A stretch of DNA of 64,000 nucleotides from Ruminococcus sp. (GTDB taxonomy: Bacteria > Bacillota > Clostridia > Oscillospirales > Ruminococcaceae): assembly GCA_021205185.1 (NCBI GenBank), contig JAJPYB010000006.1, positions 124,001 to 188,000 of the forward strand. Direction: 5' to 3'. A model generated the notes under the pieces. That model had not been told where the DNA came from. It was given only the letters and a program-made list of their open reading frames with translations, and made no database searches. The position numbers and the translations under genes are program-made. This document shows, in pieces, positions 7,882-16,099 of this stretch; the stretch's first letter is position 1, and each line of letters opens with the position of its first letter.

Positions 7882-9960
7882 TTATTCTGCCGAGCTTTTC
7901 AAAATTACGTCTGCTACAAGCTGTGGCGGAAGCTGTTCGTATCTTGTCGTTTCAAAATCAAACGATCCCATACCTCTTGTTGTCTGACGGAGATATAGCG
8001 TAAAGTCGGACATTTCCGAAACAGGAACGTCAGCTGTAATTTCAGTCATACCCTTCTTGCTTGCAGGGTTCATTCCTAAAACTCTTCCTCTTCTCTTGTT
8101 AAGCTCGCCCATAACGTCGCCTGTATTTTCATCAGGAACTGTAACGCTTAACGAACCGATTGGTTCTAACAGCACAGGATCAGCCTGACGCATACCCTCT
8201 TTATAAGCGATTGAAGCCGCCATTTTAAATGCCATTTCCGACGAGTCAACAGGATGATAGGAGCCGTCAACCAAAATTGCCTTTAATCCGACAACAGGGA
8301 ATCCTGCTAAAACGCCCTTGCTGACGCTATCCTGAAGTCCCTTTTCAACAGCAGGGAAGTAGTTCTTTGGAACTGCGCCGCCGAAAACTCTTTCCTCAAA
8401 TACAAGCTCGTCTGACATACAAGGCTCAAACTCAATCCAGACATCTCCGTACTGTCCGTGTCCGCCCGACTGCTTCTTGTGCTTGCCCTGAACCTTAACC
8501 TTCTTGCGAATAGTTTCCTTATACGCAACCTTTGGAGTTGCAAGCTCTACCTCTATGCCAAAATCCTTTTTGAGCTTTCCTACAATCGTATCGTGATGAA
8601 GTCCGCCTAAAGCGCTCAGAATCATTTCCTTTGTGGATTCGTCCTGCTCATAAGAAATTGTCTTATCCTCAGAAAGAAGCTTTGCTATAGCTGACGAAAT
8701 CTTGCTCTCGTCGCCGCCCTTGGACTTTACAGCCATTTTATGACAAGGCTTCGGGAATTGAATCTTCTCGAGCGTTACCACTCTTTCAGCGTCGCAAAGA
8801 GTATCGTTGGTTTCAGCAGCGAGCTTTGTCGCAACGACAATATCGCCGCTTACAGCCTCCTGCGTATCCTCGGTCTTTTTACCGCAAACGAACACCAGCT
8901 TTCCTATCTTTTCGCTCTCGCCTGTTCTTGCGTTTACAACCTCCGCTCCGGTTTTCAGCTTTCCGCTAAACACTTTTATATAGGACATCTTTCCAACAAA
9001 CGGGTCGGCAACAGTTTTGAAAACGAACGCTGAAAGCGGCGCGTTTTCGTCGCACTCAATTTCAACCATCTCTCCGTTTGCGTCCTCGCCGATTTTCTTT
9101 TCCTTCTCGCTCGGAGCAGGAAGAAGCAATGAAATTTCCTTTAACAGCATATCGACACCTGCGAGAGTTGTAGAAGAAACACAGGTAACAGGAGTAATGA
9201 TTCCCTCGTTCATTCCCTTGTGAATTCCGTCGATAAGCTCCTTTTGCGTGAACGGCTCACCAGAGAAGAACTTTTCAAAAAGCGCTTCGTCAGTCTCAGC
9301 TACCGCTTCGGAAACAGCCTCGATAAGTCCGTCGATTCTGTATTCCATTTTTTCTGAAATTTCAGCCGTCGGCATATCAGTTTCAACAGCGTTTCCGTTC
9401 TCGTCGTACTTGTACGCCTTCATCTCTATTAAATTTACATAAGAAACAATCTTTCTGTCTGCAATAACAGGAACTACAACAGGACAAACAGTAGGTCCAA
9501 ATTCCGCCTTGAGCGAGGTCAGGACATTATTGAAGTTTGCGTTTTCGTCATCAAGCTTTGTAACTACAAACATTCTTGGCTTTCCAGTTTCAACAGCATA
9601 ATCATAAGCCTTTTTGGTTCCGACATTAACGCCTGATTTTCCTGAAACGGTGATGATTACAGAGCCGCTTGCAAAAATACCCTCCATCATCTCTCCTGCA
9701 AAGTCAAACAGTCCCGGTGTGTCAATTAAATTCACCTTATAATCGTCCTTTTCAAAATAAGACAGAGATGTATAAACGGAGCATTTTCTCTTGATTTCTT
9801 CCGCTGTATAGTCGGAAACAGTATTGCCGTCAAGCACCTTTCCGAGTCTGTCAGACTTACCCGATTTGTACAAAAGCGCTTCAACGAGCGAGGTCTTTCC
9901 AGAGCCTGCGTGACCTGCAATAGCAATATTTTTTATTTTTGTACTGTCATATGTTTTCAT
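7882..9960 (-). CDS. Elongation factor G-like GTPase (EF-G paralogue)
   Basis: A 692-residue translation-factor GTPase. The G1 loop reads GHAGSGKTS instead of the GHVDAGKTT of canonical EF-G, a difference typical of the 'EF-G-like' second paralogue of Firmicutes; G3 is DTPGLFDF, G4 is TKLDDE. Domains II, III, IV (GGHGQYGDVWIEFEP) and V (PIGSLSVTVPDENTGDVMGE) follow in EF-G order. It probably acts on the ribosome, but whether it drives translocation, recycling or a stress role is not known from sequence. I place the start at ATG 9960 (MKTYDSTKIKNIAIAGHAG), with GGAG ten bases upstream; the open frame continues to 10062 with a non-homologous leader. Confidence 0.9.
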   Translation of the reverse strand: MKTYDSTKIKNIAIAGHAGSGKTSLVEALLYKSGKSDRLGKVLDGNTVSDYTAEEIKRKCSVYTSLSYFEKDDYKVNLIDTPGLFDFAGEMMEGIFASGSVIITVSGKSGVNVGTKKAYDYAVETGKPRMFVVTKLDDENANFNNVLTSLKAEFGPTVCPVVVPVIADRKIVSYVNLIEMKAYKYDENGNAVETDMPTAEISEKMEYRIDGLIEAVSEAVAETDEALFEKFFSGEPFTQKELIDGIHKGMNEGIITPVTCVSSTTLAGVDMLLKEISLLLPAPSEKEKKIGEDANGEMVEIECDENAPLSAFVFKTVADPFVGKMSYIKVFSGKLKTGAEVVNARTGESEKIGKLVFVCGKKTEDTQEAVSGDIVVATKLAAETNDTLCDAERVVTLEKIQFPKPCHKMAVKSKGGDESKISSAIAKLLSEDKTISYEQDESTKEMILSALGGLHHDTIVGKLKKDFGIEVELATPKVAYKETIRKKVKVQGKHKKQSGGHGQYGDVWIEFEPCMSDELVFEERVFGGAVPKNYFPAVEKGLQDSVSKGVLAGFPVVGLKAILVDGSYHPVDSSEMAFKMAASIAYKEGMRQADPVLLEPIGSLSVTVPDENTGDVMGELNKRRGRVLGMNPASKKGMTEITADVPVSEMSDFTLYLRQTTRGMGSFDFETTRYEQLPPQLVADVILKSSAE

Positions 9961-10150
9961 TGTATTCGTACTCCAATCTGTATAATTAGTTTTAATTGAC
10001 ATTTTGCAAGAGCTTGCGATGACAAAAAGTGCTGAAAAGCCTGACCTCACAAGCAACATCATACACTAAGTATATACTATTTCACCAAAAATTGCAATAG
10101 TTTAATCCGATTTTTTGTGAAACAATTCGCAATTTCAATGCCTTTGGGTC

Positions 10151-10179
10151 TTTACTTTTACGCTTTTATGTGTTAAAAT
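10151..10179 (+). promoter_or_regulatory. Probable promoter of the acyl-CoA synthetase-like gene
   Basis: TTTACT (10151-10156), 17 bases, TAAAAT (10174-10179), about 25 bases before the ribosome-binding site. Confidence 0.55.
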
Positions 10180-10209
10180 GTAAAAGTCGGAACTTTAGGA
10201 GGTAATTTT

Positions 10210-11850
10210 ATGCCGATTGTTGATATTTTAAGAAAAAACGCAAAAGAATATGGAAATGATGTTTGTCTTGTTGAGATAAATCCTTCGATAACAGAGAACA
10301 AGCGAAGAACATGGAAGGACTACGAGCTTATCGAGCCGTCAGCGCCGGAGCAGTACAGACGTGAGATAACCTGGGCGGTATTTGACGAAAAGGCTAACCG
10401 CTTCGCTAACCTTTTAATTTCAAGGGGAATCAAAAAGGGCGATAAGGTCGGAATACTTCTGATGAACTGCCTCGAATGGCTGCCAATTTATTTTGGCGCA
10501 TTAAAGGTAGGCGCACTTGCAGTTCCGCTTAATTTCAGGTACACGGCGCAGGAGATCAAATACTGTGTTGAGCTTGCTGACGTTGACGTTTTGATGTTCG
10601 GGCCTGAATTTATCGGAAGAGTTGAGGAGATTGCCGACTCTATCGATCGGGTCAGGTATCTGTTTTACGTTGGAGAGGGATGCCCTGTTTTTGCAGAGCA
10701 TTACGACAGCCTTGCTTCAAACTGCCAAAGCTGCGACCCGAACATTGAGCTTTGTGATGCAGACGACGCCGCTATTTACTTCTCTTCAGGAACTACAGGC
10801 TTCCCGAAGGCAATTTTACATAATCACGAAAGTCTTATGCACTCATGCAAGGTTGAGCAAAACCACCATTCGCAGACTAAGGACGATGTATTTTTATGTA
10901 TTCCTCCCCTTTACCACACGGGAGCTAAAATGCATTGGTTCGGCAGTCTTATATCAGGCTCAAAAGCAGTTTTACTAAAGGGCACAAAGCCAGAATTTAT
11001 CATTAAAGCTGCGAGCGAGGAAAAATGCTCGATAGTATGGCTGTTGGTTCCGTGGGCGCAGGATATTCTCGACGCTATTGACAGAGGAGATATTGATTTA
11101 TCGAAGTACGACCTTTCAAATTGGCGACTGATGCACATTGGCGCACAGCCTGTTCCGCCAAGCCTTATAAAGCGCTGGAAGGAAGTTTTCCCGAACCACC
11201 AATACGACACAAACTACGGTCTGTCCGAATCAATAGGGCCCGGCTGTGTTCATCTGGGTGTTGACAACATTCACAAGGTAGGTTCTATCGGAAAAGCAGG
11301 CTACGGCTGGCAGGTAAAAATCGTTGATGAGAACTCAGATCCTGTCGAGCAAGGAAAGGTTGGCGAGCTTTTAGTAAAGGGCCCGGGCGTTATGACCTGC
11401 TACTACAAGGACGAAAAAGCTACGGCTGAGGTTCTCAAAGACGGCTGGCTGTACACAGGCGATATGGCGGAGGAGGACGAGGACGGATTTATCTACCTTG
11501 TCGACAGAAAGAAGGACGTTATTATAAGCGGCGGCGAAAACCTCTACCCTGTTCAGATTGAGGACTTTTTAAGAGATAACGAGGCTGTTAAGGACGTTGC
11601 TGTTATCGGACTTCCCGACAAGCGTTTAGGAGAAATAGCTGCTGCTATAATCGAAGTCAAGGAAGGCTACTCTCTCACAGAGGACGATGTAAACATCTTC
11701 TGTATGGCGCTTCCGAGATACAAAAGACCGCACAAGATTATTTTTGCAGACGTTCCGAGAAAACCCACTGGTAAAATCGAAAAGCCAAAGCTAAGAGAGA
11801 TATACTGCGGTGAAAGCGTTGTCGCAAAGCAAAATGAAATAAACGTATAG
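10210..11850 (+). CDS. AMP-dependent acyl-CoA synthetase/ligase family protein
   Basis: Class I adenylate-forming enzyme of 546 residues. It activates a carboxylic acid with ATP to an acyl-adenylate and probably transfers it to CoA. Seen motifs: phosphate loop YFSSGTTGFPKA (about 197-208), NYGLSES (about 336-342), the YTGDMAEEDEDGFIYLVDRKKD hinge region split across about 417-438, and the catalytic lysine motif KPTGKIEK near the C-terminus (about 518-525). AGGAGG precedes ATG 10210 by seven bases. It is flanked by its own promoter and a strong terminator, so it is monocistronic; no neighbouring gene reveals the substrate, so fatty acid, aromatic acid or other acids remain possible. Confidence 0.88.
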   Translation: MPIVDILRKNAKEYGNDVCLVEINPSITENKRRTWKDYELIEPSAPEQYRREITWAVFDEKANRFANLLISRGIKKGDKVGILLMNCLEWLPIYFGALKVGALAVPLNFRYTAQEIKYCVELADVDVLMFGPEFIGRVEEIADSIDRVRYLFYVGEGCPVFAEHYDSLASNCQSCDPNIELCDADDAAIYFSSGTTGFPKAILHNHESLMHSCKVEQNHHSQTKDDVFLCIPPLYHTGAKMHWFGSLISGSKAVLLKGTKPEFIIKAASEEKCSIVWLLVPWAQDILDAIDRGDIDLSKYDLSNWRLMHIGAQPVPPSLIKRWKEVFPNHQYDTNYGLSESIGPGCVHLGVDNIHKVGSIGKAGYGWQVKIVDENSDPVEQGKVGELLVKGPGVMTCYYKDEKATAEVLKDGWLYTGDMAEEDEDGFIYLVDRKKDVIISGGENLYPVQIEDFLRDNEAVKDVAVIGLPDKRLGEIAAAIIEVKEGYSLTEDDVNIFCMALPRYKRPHKIIFADVPRKPTGKIEKPKLREIYCGESVVAKQNEINV

Positions 11851-11864
11851 AAACGCACAAGCGA

Positions 11865-11898
11865 GCCGCCCTTTACTTAAAGAAGGGGCGGCCTTTTT
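11865..11898 (+). terminator. Terminator of the acyl-CoA synthetase-like gene
   Basis: GCCGCCC and GGGCGGC arms with a 14-base loop, followed by CTTTTTG. Confidence 0.9.
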
Positions 11899-11911
11899 GT
11901 GCCTTAAGGAT

Positions 11912-12253
11912 TTAAATAAGAAGGTATCCGAGCGCAAGCATAAGCTTTATGTCTGCACCGTTTTTGTAAAGTATATAAATAAGTATTCCGATTATTGCCG
12001 CGTCCTCGTCTATGTGAAGCTCATCAAGTATAGATTTTTGACCTTTCTGCCCTCCGAGACCTGCAAGGGAATTTAAAAACCCGCTTAAAGGAGAAGCCGT
12101 TCGGCGATGAGGGGAAGGCGGCGGCTTTGACGTATCTTCCTTTACGCTCTTTTCTTCGATCGGTTCGGGCGGCGGTTCAGAATTTGCGTGCATCTGGTGC
12201 ATTCTTCTGAGCGCCTGCTCACGAAGAGTTGAAAAATCATCAGAGGATGCCAA
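11912..12253 (-). CDS. Small protein of unknown function, proline-rich middle, hydrophobic C-terminus
   Basis: I do not recognise this family. From TTG 12253 (ASSDDFSTLREQALRRMHQMH) a GGAGG sits eight bases upstream, while the longer frame starts at a GTG that overlaps the Shine-Dalgarno itself, so TTG is preferred. The protein has a charged N-terminal helix, a Pro/Glu/Ser linker (about 28-55), a Gly/Leu patch (GFLNSLAGLGGQKG) and a C-terminal hydrophobic pair (AAIIGILIYILYKNG and IKLMLALGYLLI) that could be membrane-associated. It overlaps the end of the upstream gene by 14 bases and belongs to a three-gene unit. Confidence 0.7.
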   Translation of the reverse strand: MASSDDFSTLREQALRRMHQMHANSEPPPEPIEEKSVKEDTSKPPPSPHRRTASPLSGFLNSLAGLGGQKGQKSILDELHIDEDAAIIGILIYILYKNGADIKLMLALGYLLI

Positions 12254-12653
12254 GGAAATCACCTCCGAGCAGTCCGCTTTCCCTTAAAAGCGGTAAAATT
12301 GTCATTAGTCTTAATATCTTTATAACGCTGTCAACCTTAGCCTGTTTTTCCTCCTTTAAAAGCGGCTTCAAAGCAAGCAGTAAGGCAACGTTCTTGTCGC
12401 TTTTCCCGCTCTTTTCTATCATACCCTTTAGCTGCATTATTTTTGCCAGATCTATGTCGGTTGAAGCGTTTGTTTCCTGCTCGCTTGTGTTTGTACCTCC
12501 GCTGAGTATTTTTGACATATCAAAGGGCGGATCAGAGTTATTGTTTGAATCGTCCGAGCCAAGCATAGCTGCAAGTTCCTTTATCTGCTTCATGCTTTCC
12601 TCATCATTGAGAACCTCATTTAGCTTGTTCATTAAATCGTCCGTTTCAATCAC
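12240..12653 (-). CDS. Helical protein of unknown function
   Basis: 137 residues from GTG 12653. The first 35 residues form an acidic helix (MNKLNEVLNDEESMKQIKEL); a low-complexity Asn/Ser/Asp linker follows (about 33-70); the last 60 residues are helical and leucine-rich (NVALLLALKPLLKEEKQAKV, then SVIKILRLMTILPLLRESGL) and end in GGDFLGIL. I cannot name a domain. The ribosome-binding site is weak (AAAGG close to the GTG). It is the middle gene of three co-oriented small genes at 11912-12913 and probably works with them. Confidence 0.65.
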   Translation of the reverse strand: MIETDDLMNKLNEVLNDEESMKQIKELAAMLGSDDSNNNSDPPFDMSKILSGGTNTSEQETNASTDIDLAKIMQLKGMIEKSGKSDKNVALLLALKPLLKEEKQAKVDSVIKILRLMTILPLLRESGLLGGDFLGIL

Positions 12654-12676
12654 CGCCCTTTAATGGTTTTCTTCTA

Positions 12677-12913
12677 TCATTTAGAAAGCTTTTTGTAAAT
12701 CTCCTGAGCCTGTGGCGTTGACAGTATTTTCTGAGCAACTTTAGGGTCGCTTAAAGCCTTTGTCGGCCGTTCAGCGTCAGTTTTATTCATACTGCTTAAA
12801 GCCTGATCGAAAACGCCGCTTTCAAGCTGACTTTTTAATGTTTCAGGAGAGGTGTTAAGCTTTTTGGACGCTACGCTTAACAATGCCTCTAACTGTTTGT
12901 CGTTAATCTTCAT
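12677..12913 (-). CDS. Small helical protein of unknown function
   Basis: 78 residues, ATG 12913 with GGAGG six bases upstream. All helical and polar (QLEALLSVASKKLNTSPETL, DPKVAQKILSTPQAQEIYKK), no signal peptide or membrane segment. First gene of the three-gene unit 12913-11912. No function can be given from sequence. Confidence 0.7.
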   Translation of the reverse strand: MKINDKQLEALLSVASKKLNTSPETLKSQLESGVFDQALSSMNKTDAERPTKALSDPKVAQKILSTPQAQEIYKKLSK

Positions 12914-12933
12914 AATTTACCTCCGAATATTAC

Positions 12934-12962
12934 TTGTATTTATTAAAATCATATGTTATAAT
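12934..12962 (+). promoter_or_regulatory. Probable promoter of the phosphodiesterase gene
   Basis: TTGTAT (12934-12939), 17 bases, TATAAT (12957-12962), 36 bases before ATG 12999. Confidence 0.7.
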
Positions 12963-12998
12963 GACTTGAAATATCCCACCAGAAAGAAGCGATTACAA

Positions 12999-13475
12999 AT
13001 GAAAATAGTCGTGTTTTCCGACACTCACGGACTTACCTCGTCTGCTGAAAAAATTGTTGAAAGCAATGCCAACGCAGACCTTTTTATATTTCTCGGCGAC
13101 GGCGAAAACGATTACAACTACGTCAGCCGTAAAAATCCTCAAAAGAACTTTCTTGCTGTTTCAGGAAATTGTGATTACTCATCGTCGCTGCCTGAGGTTG
13201 GCGAGTTTTTCTTAAAGGGCAAAAAGATAGTCTACACCCACGGACACAGATATAACGTTCGTGCGTCGGTCGACGTTCTTTACTATTTAGCGCGGGAGCG
13301 TGAAGCAGATATTGTGCTGTTCGGACACACTCATCAGCGCTTTTACAGCATTATCGACGGCATTCACTTTTTAAATCCCGGAAGTGCTGCTCTTCCTCGT
13401 GACGGAGCTGGCAAGTCATATGCTGTAATTGACCTTACCGACAAGGGTGTTGGCATCAGACACTTTAATCTCTAA
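12999..13475 (+). CDS. YfcE/MJ0936-type metallophosphodiesterase
   Basis: 158 residues from ATG 12999 (MKIVVFSDTHG). Calcineurin-like phosphoesterase with metal ligands in DTHG, GDGENDY, GNCD, THGH and GHTH, the order of the small YfcE/MJ0936/YsnB group. Such enzymes hydrolyse phosphodiesters with Mn2+ or a similar metal; the natural substrate is usually unknown. The open frame reaches back to 12852, but that part precedes the promoter and overlaps the divergent gene, so it is not coding. The gene is divergent from the small-gene trio and ends at a bidirectional terminator shared with the GH95 gene. Confidence 0.88.
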   Translation: MKIVVFSDTHGLTSSAEKIVESNANADLFIFLGDGENDYNYVSRKNPQKNFLAVSGNCDYSSSLPEVGEFFLKGKKIVYTHGHRYNVRASVDVLYYLAREREADIVLFGHTHQRFYSIIDGIHFLNPGSAALPRDGAGKSYAVIDLTDKGVGIRHFNL

Positions 13476-13505
13476 CAGAATATGCGTAAAAACGAATAGA
13501 CGTGA

Positions 13506-13545
13506 AAAAGGCGAGCGGAAAATTTCCACTCGCCTTTGCTTTTTG
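13506..13545. terminator. Bidirectional terminator between convergent genes
   Basis: Arms GGCGAG/CTCGCC with AT-rich interior, T-rich on the plus strand downstream and A-run upstream, so it can stop both the phosphodiesterase and the GH95 transcripts. Confidence 0.88.
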
Positions 13546-13549
13546 TGTT

Positions 13550-15829
13550 TTAGAATCTTATGTTAAGCGTTGCGCCCTTTTGCGTTTCAAAGACAAACGC
13601 TTCATTTTCATAACCCTTTAAGGTCATGCCGTCAGAAGCTTCTATTTCAGCGTTTTCAGGCGCCGCTACCCGAAGAACGCTTCCTGCTTTGGATAAGATT
13701 TCAGCGTCGACGCTGTCGCCCTTAAACTTAAAGTCAACCTCAAAGCCGCCTCTTGCCTGAGCGCCCTTAACCTCGCCCTCGTTCCACTGCTTTGGTCTTG
13801 CCGGCAGGAAAACGATCTCATTATTCTCGCTTTGCAAAAGAGCTTCAATGATAGCTGCTGTTCCGCCGAAATTTCCGTCAATCTGGAAAGGCGGATGGCT
13901 GTCGAACATATTCGGGTTTGTCGAACGATTTAAAAGCGCCTTTAAGTTTTCGTAAACCTTTTCGCCGTCGAACAATCTCGCCCACATATTTGTTATCCAC
14001 GCTCTGCTCCAGCCTGTATGGCCGCCGCCGTGAGCTAAGCGTCTGTCGATTGTAGCTCTCGCCGCCTTTGCAAGTGTCGGCGTTCCTCTGGTTGAAATAA
14101 TATCGGCAGGATAAAGCGCAAACAGCTGAGAAATGTGCCTGTGACCCGGCTCCTCCTCGTCGTAGTCCTCAGCCCATTCCTGAATCTGACCATACTTTCC
14201 GATTTCAGGCTTTGGCAGTCGGGAACGGATTTCGCTTACCTTTTCGCAAAACGCCTTATCTCTGTTCAAAAGCTTTCCTGATTCGATAACTGCTGTGAAA
14301 AGCTCGTATAAAATCTGACTGTCCATTGAAGGGCCGATACAAATCGAGCCCTTTGCGCCCGATTTTGTAATGTATGTATTTTCAGGCGATAGCGACGGAC
14401 AGGTAACAAGGTTACCCTGTTCGTTTGGAATCAAAAAGTCAACGAAAAATTTTGCTGCTTCCTTTAGCGTATCAAACTTGTTGTCCAAAAATTCTATATC
14501 CTGCGTGAATTTATAATGCTCCCAGATGTGAGTGCAGAGCCAAGCTGCGCCCATTGGCCATTGAGTTGCCGGAATCCACAAATCCTGCGGTGCGGTATCT
14601 CCCCAAAGATCGGTATTGTGGTGAGCGACAAAGCCGCCGCAGTTGTACATTTCCTTAGCTGTAACCCGTCCGTTTGGACGCATTTTTTCTATCAAATCAA
14701 ACAAAGGAGAATGAAGCTCAGAAAGATTACAAACCTCAACAGGCCAATAGTTCATCTCGGTGTTGATGTTTATTGTAAATCTTCCGCCCCATGCAGGCCA
14801 CATATTCTCGTTCCATATACCCTGTAGGTTAAGCGGCAGCGTTCCCTCTCGGCTTCCTGAAATCATCAGATATCTGCCGAAGTTAAAGTAAAGCTCTAAA
14901 AGCTTGTTGTCGACTAAATTCTCATCCCAAAAAGCGTTTAAGCGCTCGTTGGTCGGAAGGCTCTCCGTTTCGCTGCTTCCTCCAAGAGTTACGCTCATAC
15001 GATTGTAGTAGCTCTGGTAGTCCTTGATATGCTCTTCCTTTATTTCTTCAAAGCTCTTTTTTGCCGCCATTTCAGCGTCAAACATAGCCTTATCCTTATA
15101 GTCAGAGTGACGGTAGCTTGTCTGCGCTGAAATTAAAATCATAACCTCGTCGCAGTCCTTCGTTCTTAAAAAGCTTCCCTCGTAAAATACCTCGCCGCCT
15201 GTCGGCACCACCTTTACGACTGCCGCAAAGTTTATTCCGTCCTCGCCGCCGCAGCCGCCGTAGAACAAAATAGTATCGTTTGAAATTGGAGTATTGCTGT
15301 CAAAATAATCGTCACGTCCGTCGAGCAAAAGCCTTAAATTGATGCTGCCGCTTTTGTCGCTTGTATACCTGACTGCAATTACCTCATCAGGATAAGAAGC
15401 GATAATCTCACGGGTGTACTTCTTATCGCCCGCTTCAAACGAAACGGTAGCTACTGAGCTTTCAACATCAAGGGTTCTCTTATATTCCGTTTCCTCGCCG
15501 TCAAAATACTGCTCAACAGATAAATCGCCAAGCGGCATATAGTGACGCTCGTTAGAAGGAGTTCCACAGAAATTATCGTAAATAATTTTTTCAGCCTCAG
15601 CTATTTTCTCCTGCTTGATAAGAGTCCTTACCCTTTCGAGATTTGGCAAAGCGCTTTTGTTGTTTCTTTTTCTGGGGCCGCCCGACCAGACAGAATCCTC
15701 GTTCAGCTGATAGCGTTCCCTATGTGTACCGCCAAAAAGCATCGCACCCATTCTACCGTTTCCGATAGGAAGAGCTTCGTTCCAGTCTTTTGCGGGTTTG
15801 TCATACCAAAGTAATGTTGAATTGCTCAT
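13550..15829 (-). CDS. GH95 family alpha-L-fucosidase (cytoplasmic)
   Basis: 759 residues matching GH95 throughout: N-terminal beta-sandwich with LPIGNGRMGAMLFGG and QLNEDSVWSGGP, and an (alpha/alpha)6 barrel with NLQGIWNENMWPAWGG, NINTEMNYWPVEV, AHHNTDLWGDTAPQD and HRHISQLFALYP, which include the Asn/Asp/Glu positions used for catalysis in this family. These enzymes remove alpha-1,2-L-fucose or alpha-L-galactose. There is no signal peptide, so it should act on oligosaccharides already imported. It follows the ten-gene ABC operon in the same direction, after a terminator and about 270 bases, which suggests but does not prove a shared substrate. GAGAGG lies just before ATG 15829. Confidence 0.92.
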   Translation of the reverse strand: MSNSTLLWYDKPAKDWNEALPIGNGRMGAMLFGGTHRERYQLNEDSVWSGGPRKRNNKSALPNLERVRTLIKQEKIAEAEKIIYDNFCGTPSNERHYMPLGDLSVEQYFDGEETEYKRTLDVESSVATVSFEAGDKKYTREIIASYPDEVIAVRYTSDKSGSINLRLLLDGRDDYFDSNTPISNDTILFYGGCGGEDGINFAAVVKVVPTGGEVFYEGSFLRTKDCDEVMILISAQTSYRHSDYKDKAMFDAEMAAKKSFEEIKEEHIKDYQSYYNRMSVTLGGSSETESLPTNERLNAFWDENLVDNKLLELYFNFGRYLMISGSREGTLPLNLQGIWNENMWPAWGGRFTININTEMNYWPVEVCNLSELHSPLFDLIEKMRPNGRVTAKEMYNCGGFVAHHNTDLWGDTAPQDLWIPATQWPMGAAWLCTHIWEHYKFTQDIEFLDNKFDTLKEAAKFFVDFLIPNEQGNLVTCPSLSPENTYITKSGAKGSICIGPSMDSQILYELFTAVIESGKLLNRDKAFCEKVSEIRSRLPKPEIGKYGQIQEWAEDYDEEEPGHRHISQLFALYPADIISTRGTPTLAKAARATIDRRLAHGGGHTGWSRAWITNMWARLFDGEKVYENLKALLNRSTNPNMFDSHPPFQIDGNFGGTAAIIEALLQSENNEIVFLPARPKQWNEGEVKGAQARGGFEVDFKFKGDSVDAEILSKAGSVLRVAAPENAEIEASDGMTLKGYENEAFVFETQKGATLNIRF

Positions 15830-16046
15830 CTTGTTTGCCTCTCTTGTATTTTTACTGCTTCGTCATCCGTTCCAACTATAGTACCTGTATGAGCATCAGT
15901 ATGTTCATTAAACAAATAAAGTAAAATATCCCGCTTTTGGTAGCGGGTACATTCTTTATTTATTATATCAAAAATACGCTTTCTTTACAATACCATATAT
16001 GCCAAACTTTTTTAACGTTGTCTACCATATACACGACTGGTGACAA
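15830..16046. other. Intergenic region upstream of the GH95 gene
   Basis: Contains a hairpin with arms CCCGCT/AGCGGG (15930-15947) and AT-rich sequence. No clear -35/-10 pair; the GH95 promoter is presumably here. Confidence 0.4.
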
Positions 16047-16082
16047 CAAAAAACCGCCCCCGAGGATAACCCTTGGGGACGG
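16047..16082 (-). terminator. Terminator of the ten-gene ABC operon
   Basis: On the minus strand CCGTCCCCAAGG pairs with CCTCGGGGGCGG across a short loop and is followed by TTTTTT. Confidence 0.88.
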
Positions 16083-16099
16083 TAATTTTAAATCTACAA

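Noticed and set aside
12852-12998. N-terminal extension of the phosphodiesterase frame
   Set aside because: It overlaps the divergent small gene and the promoter; the family starts with MKIVVFSDTHG.
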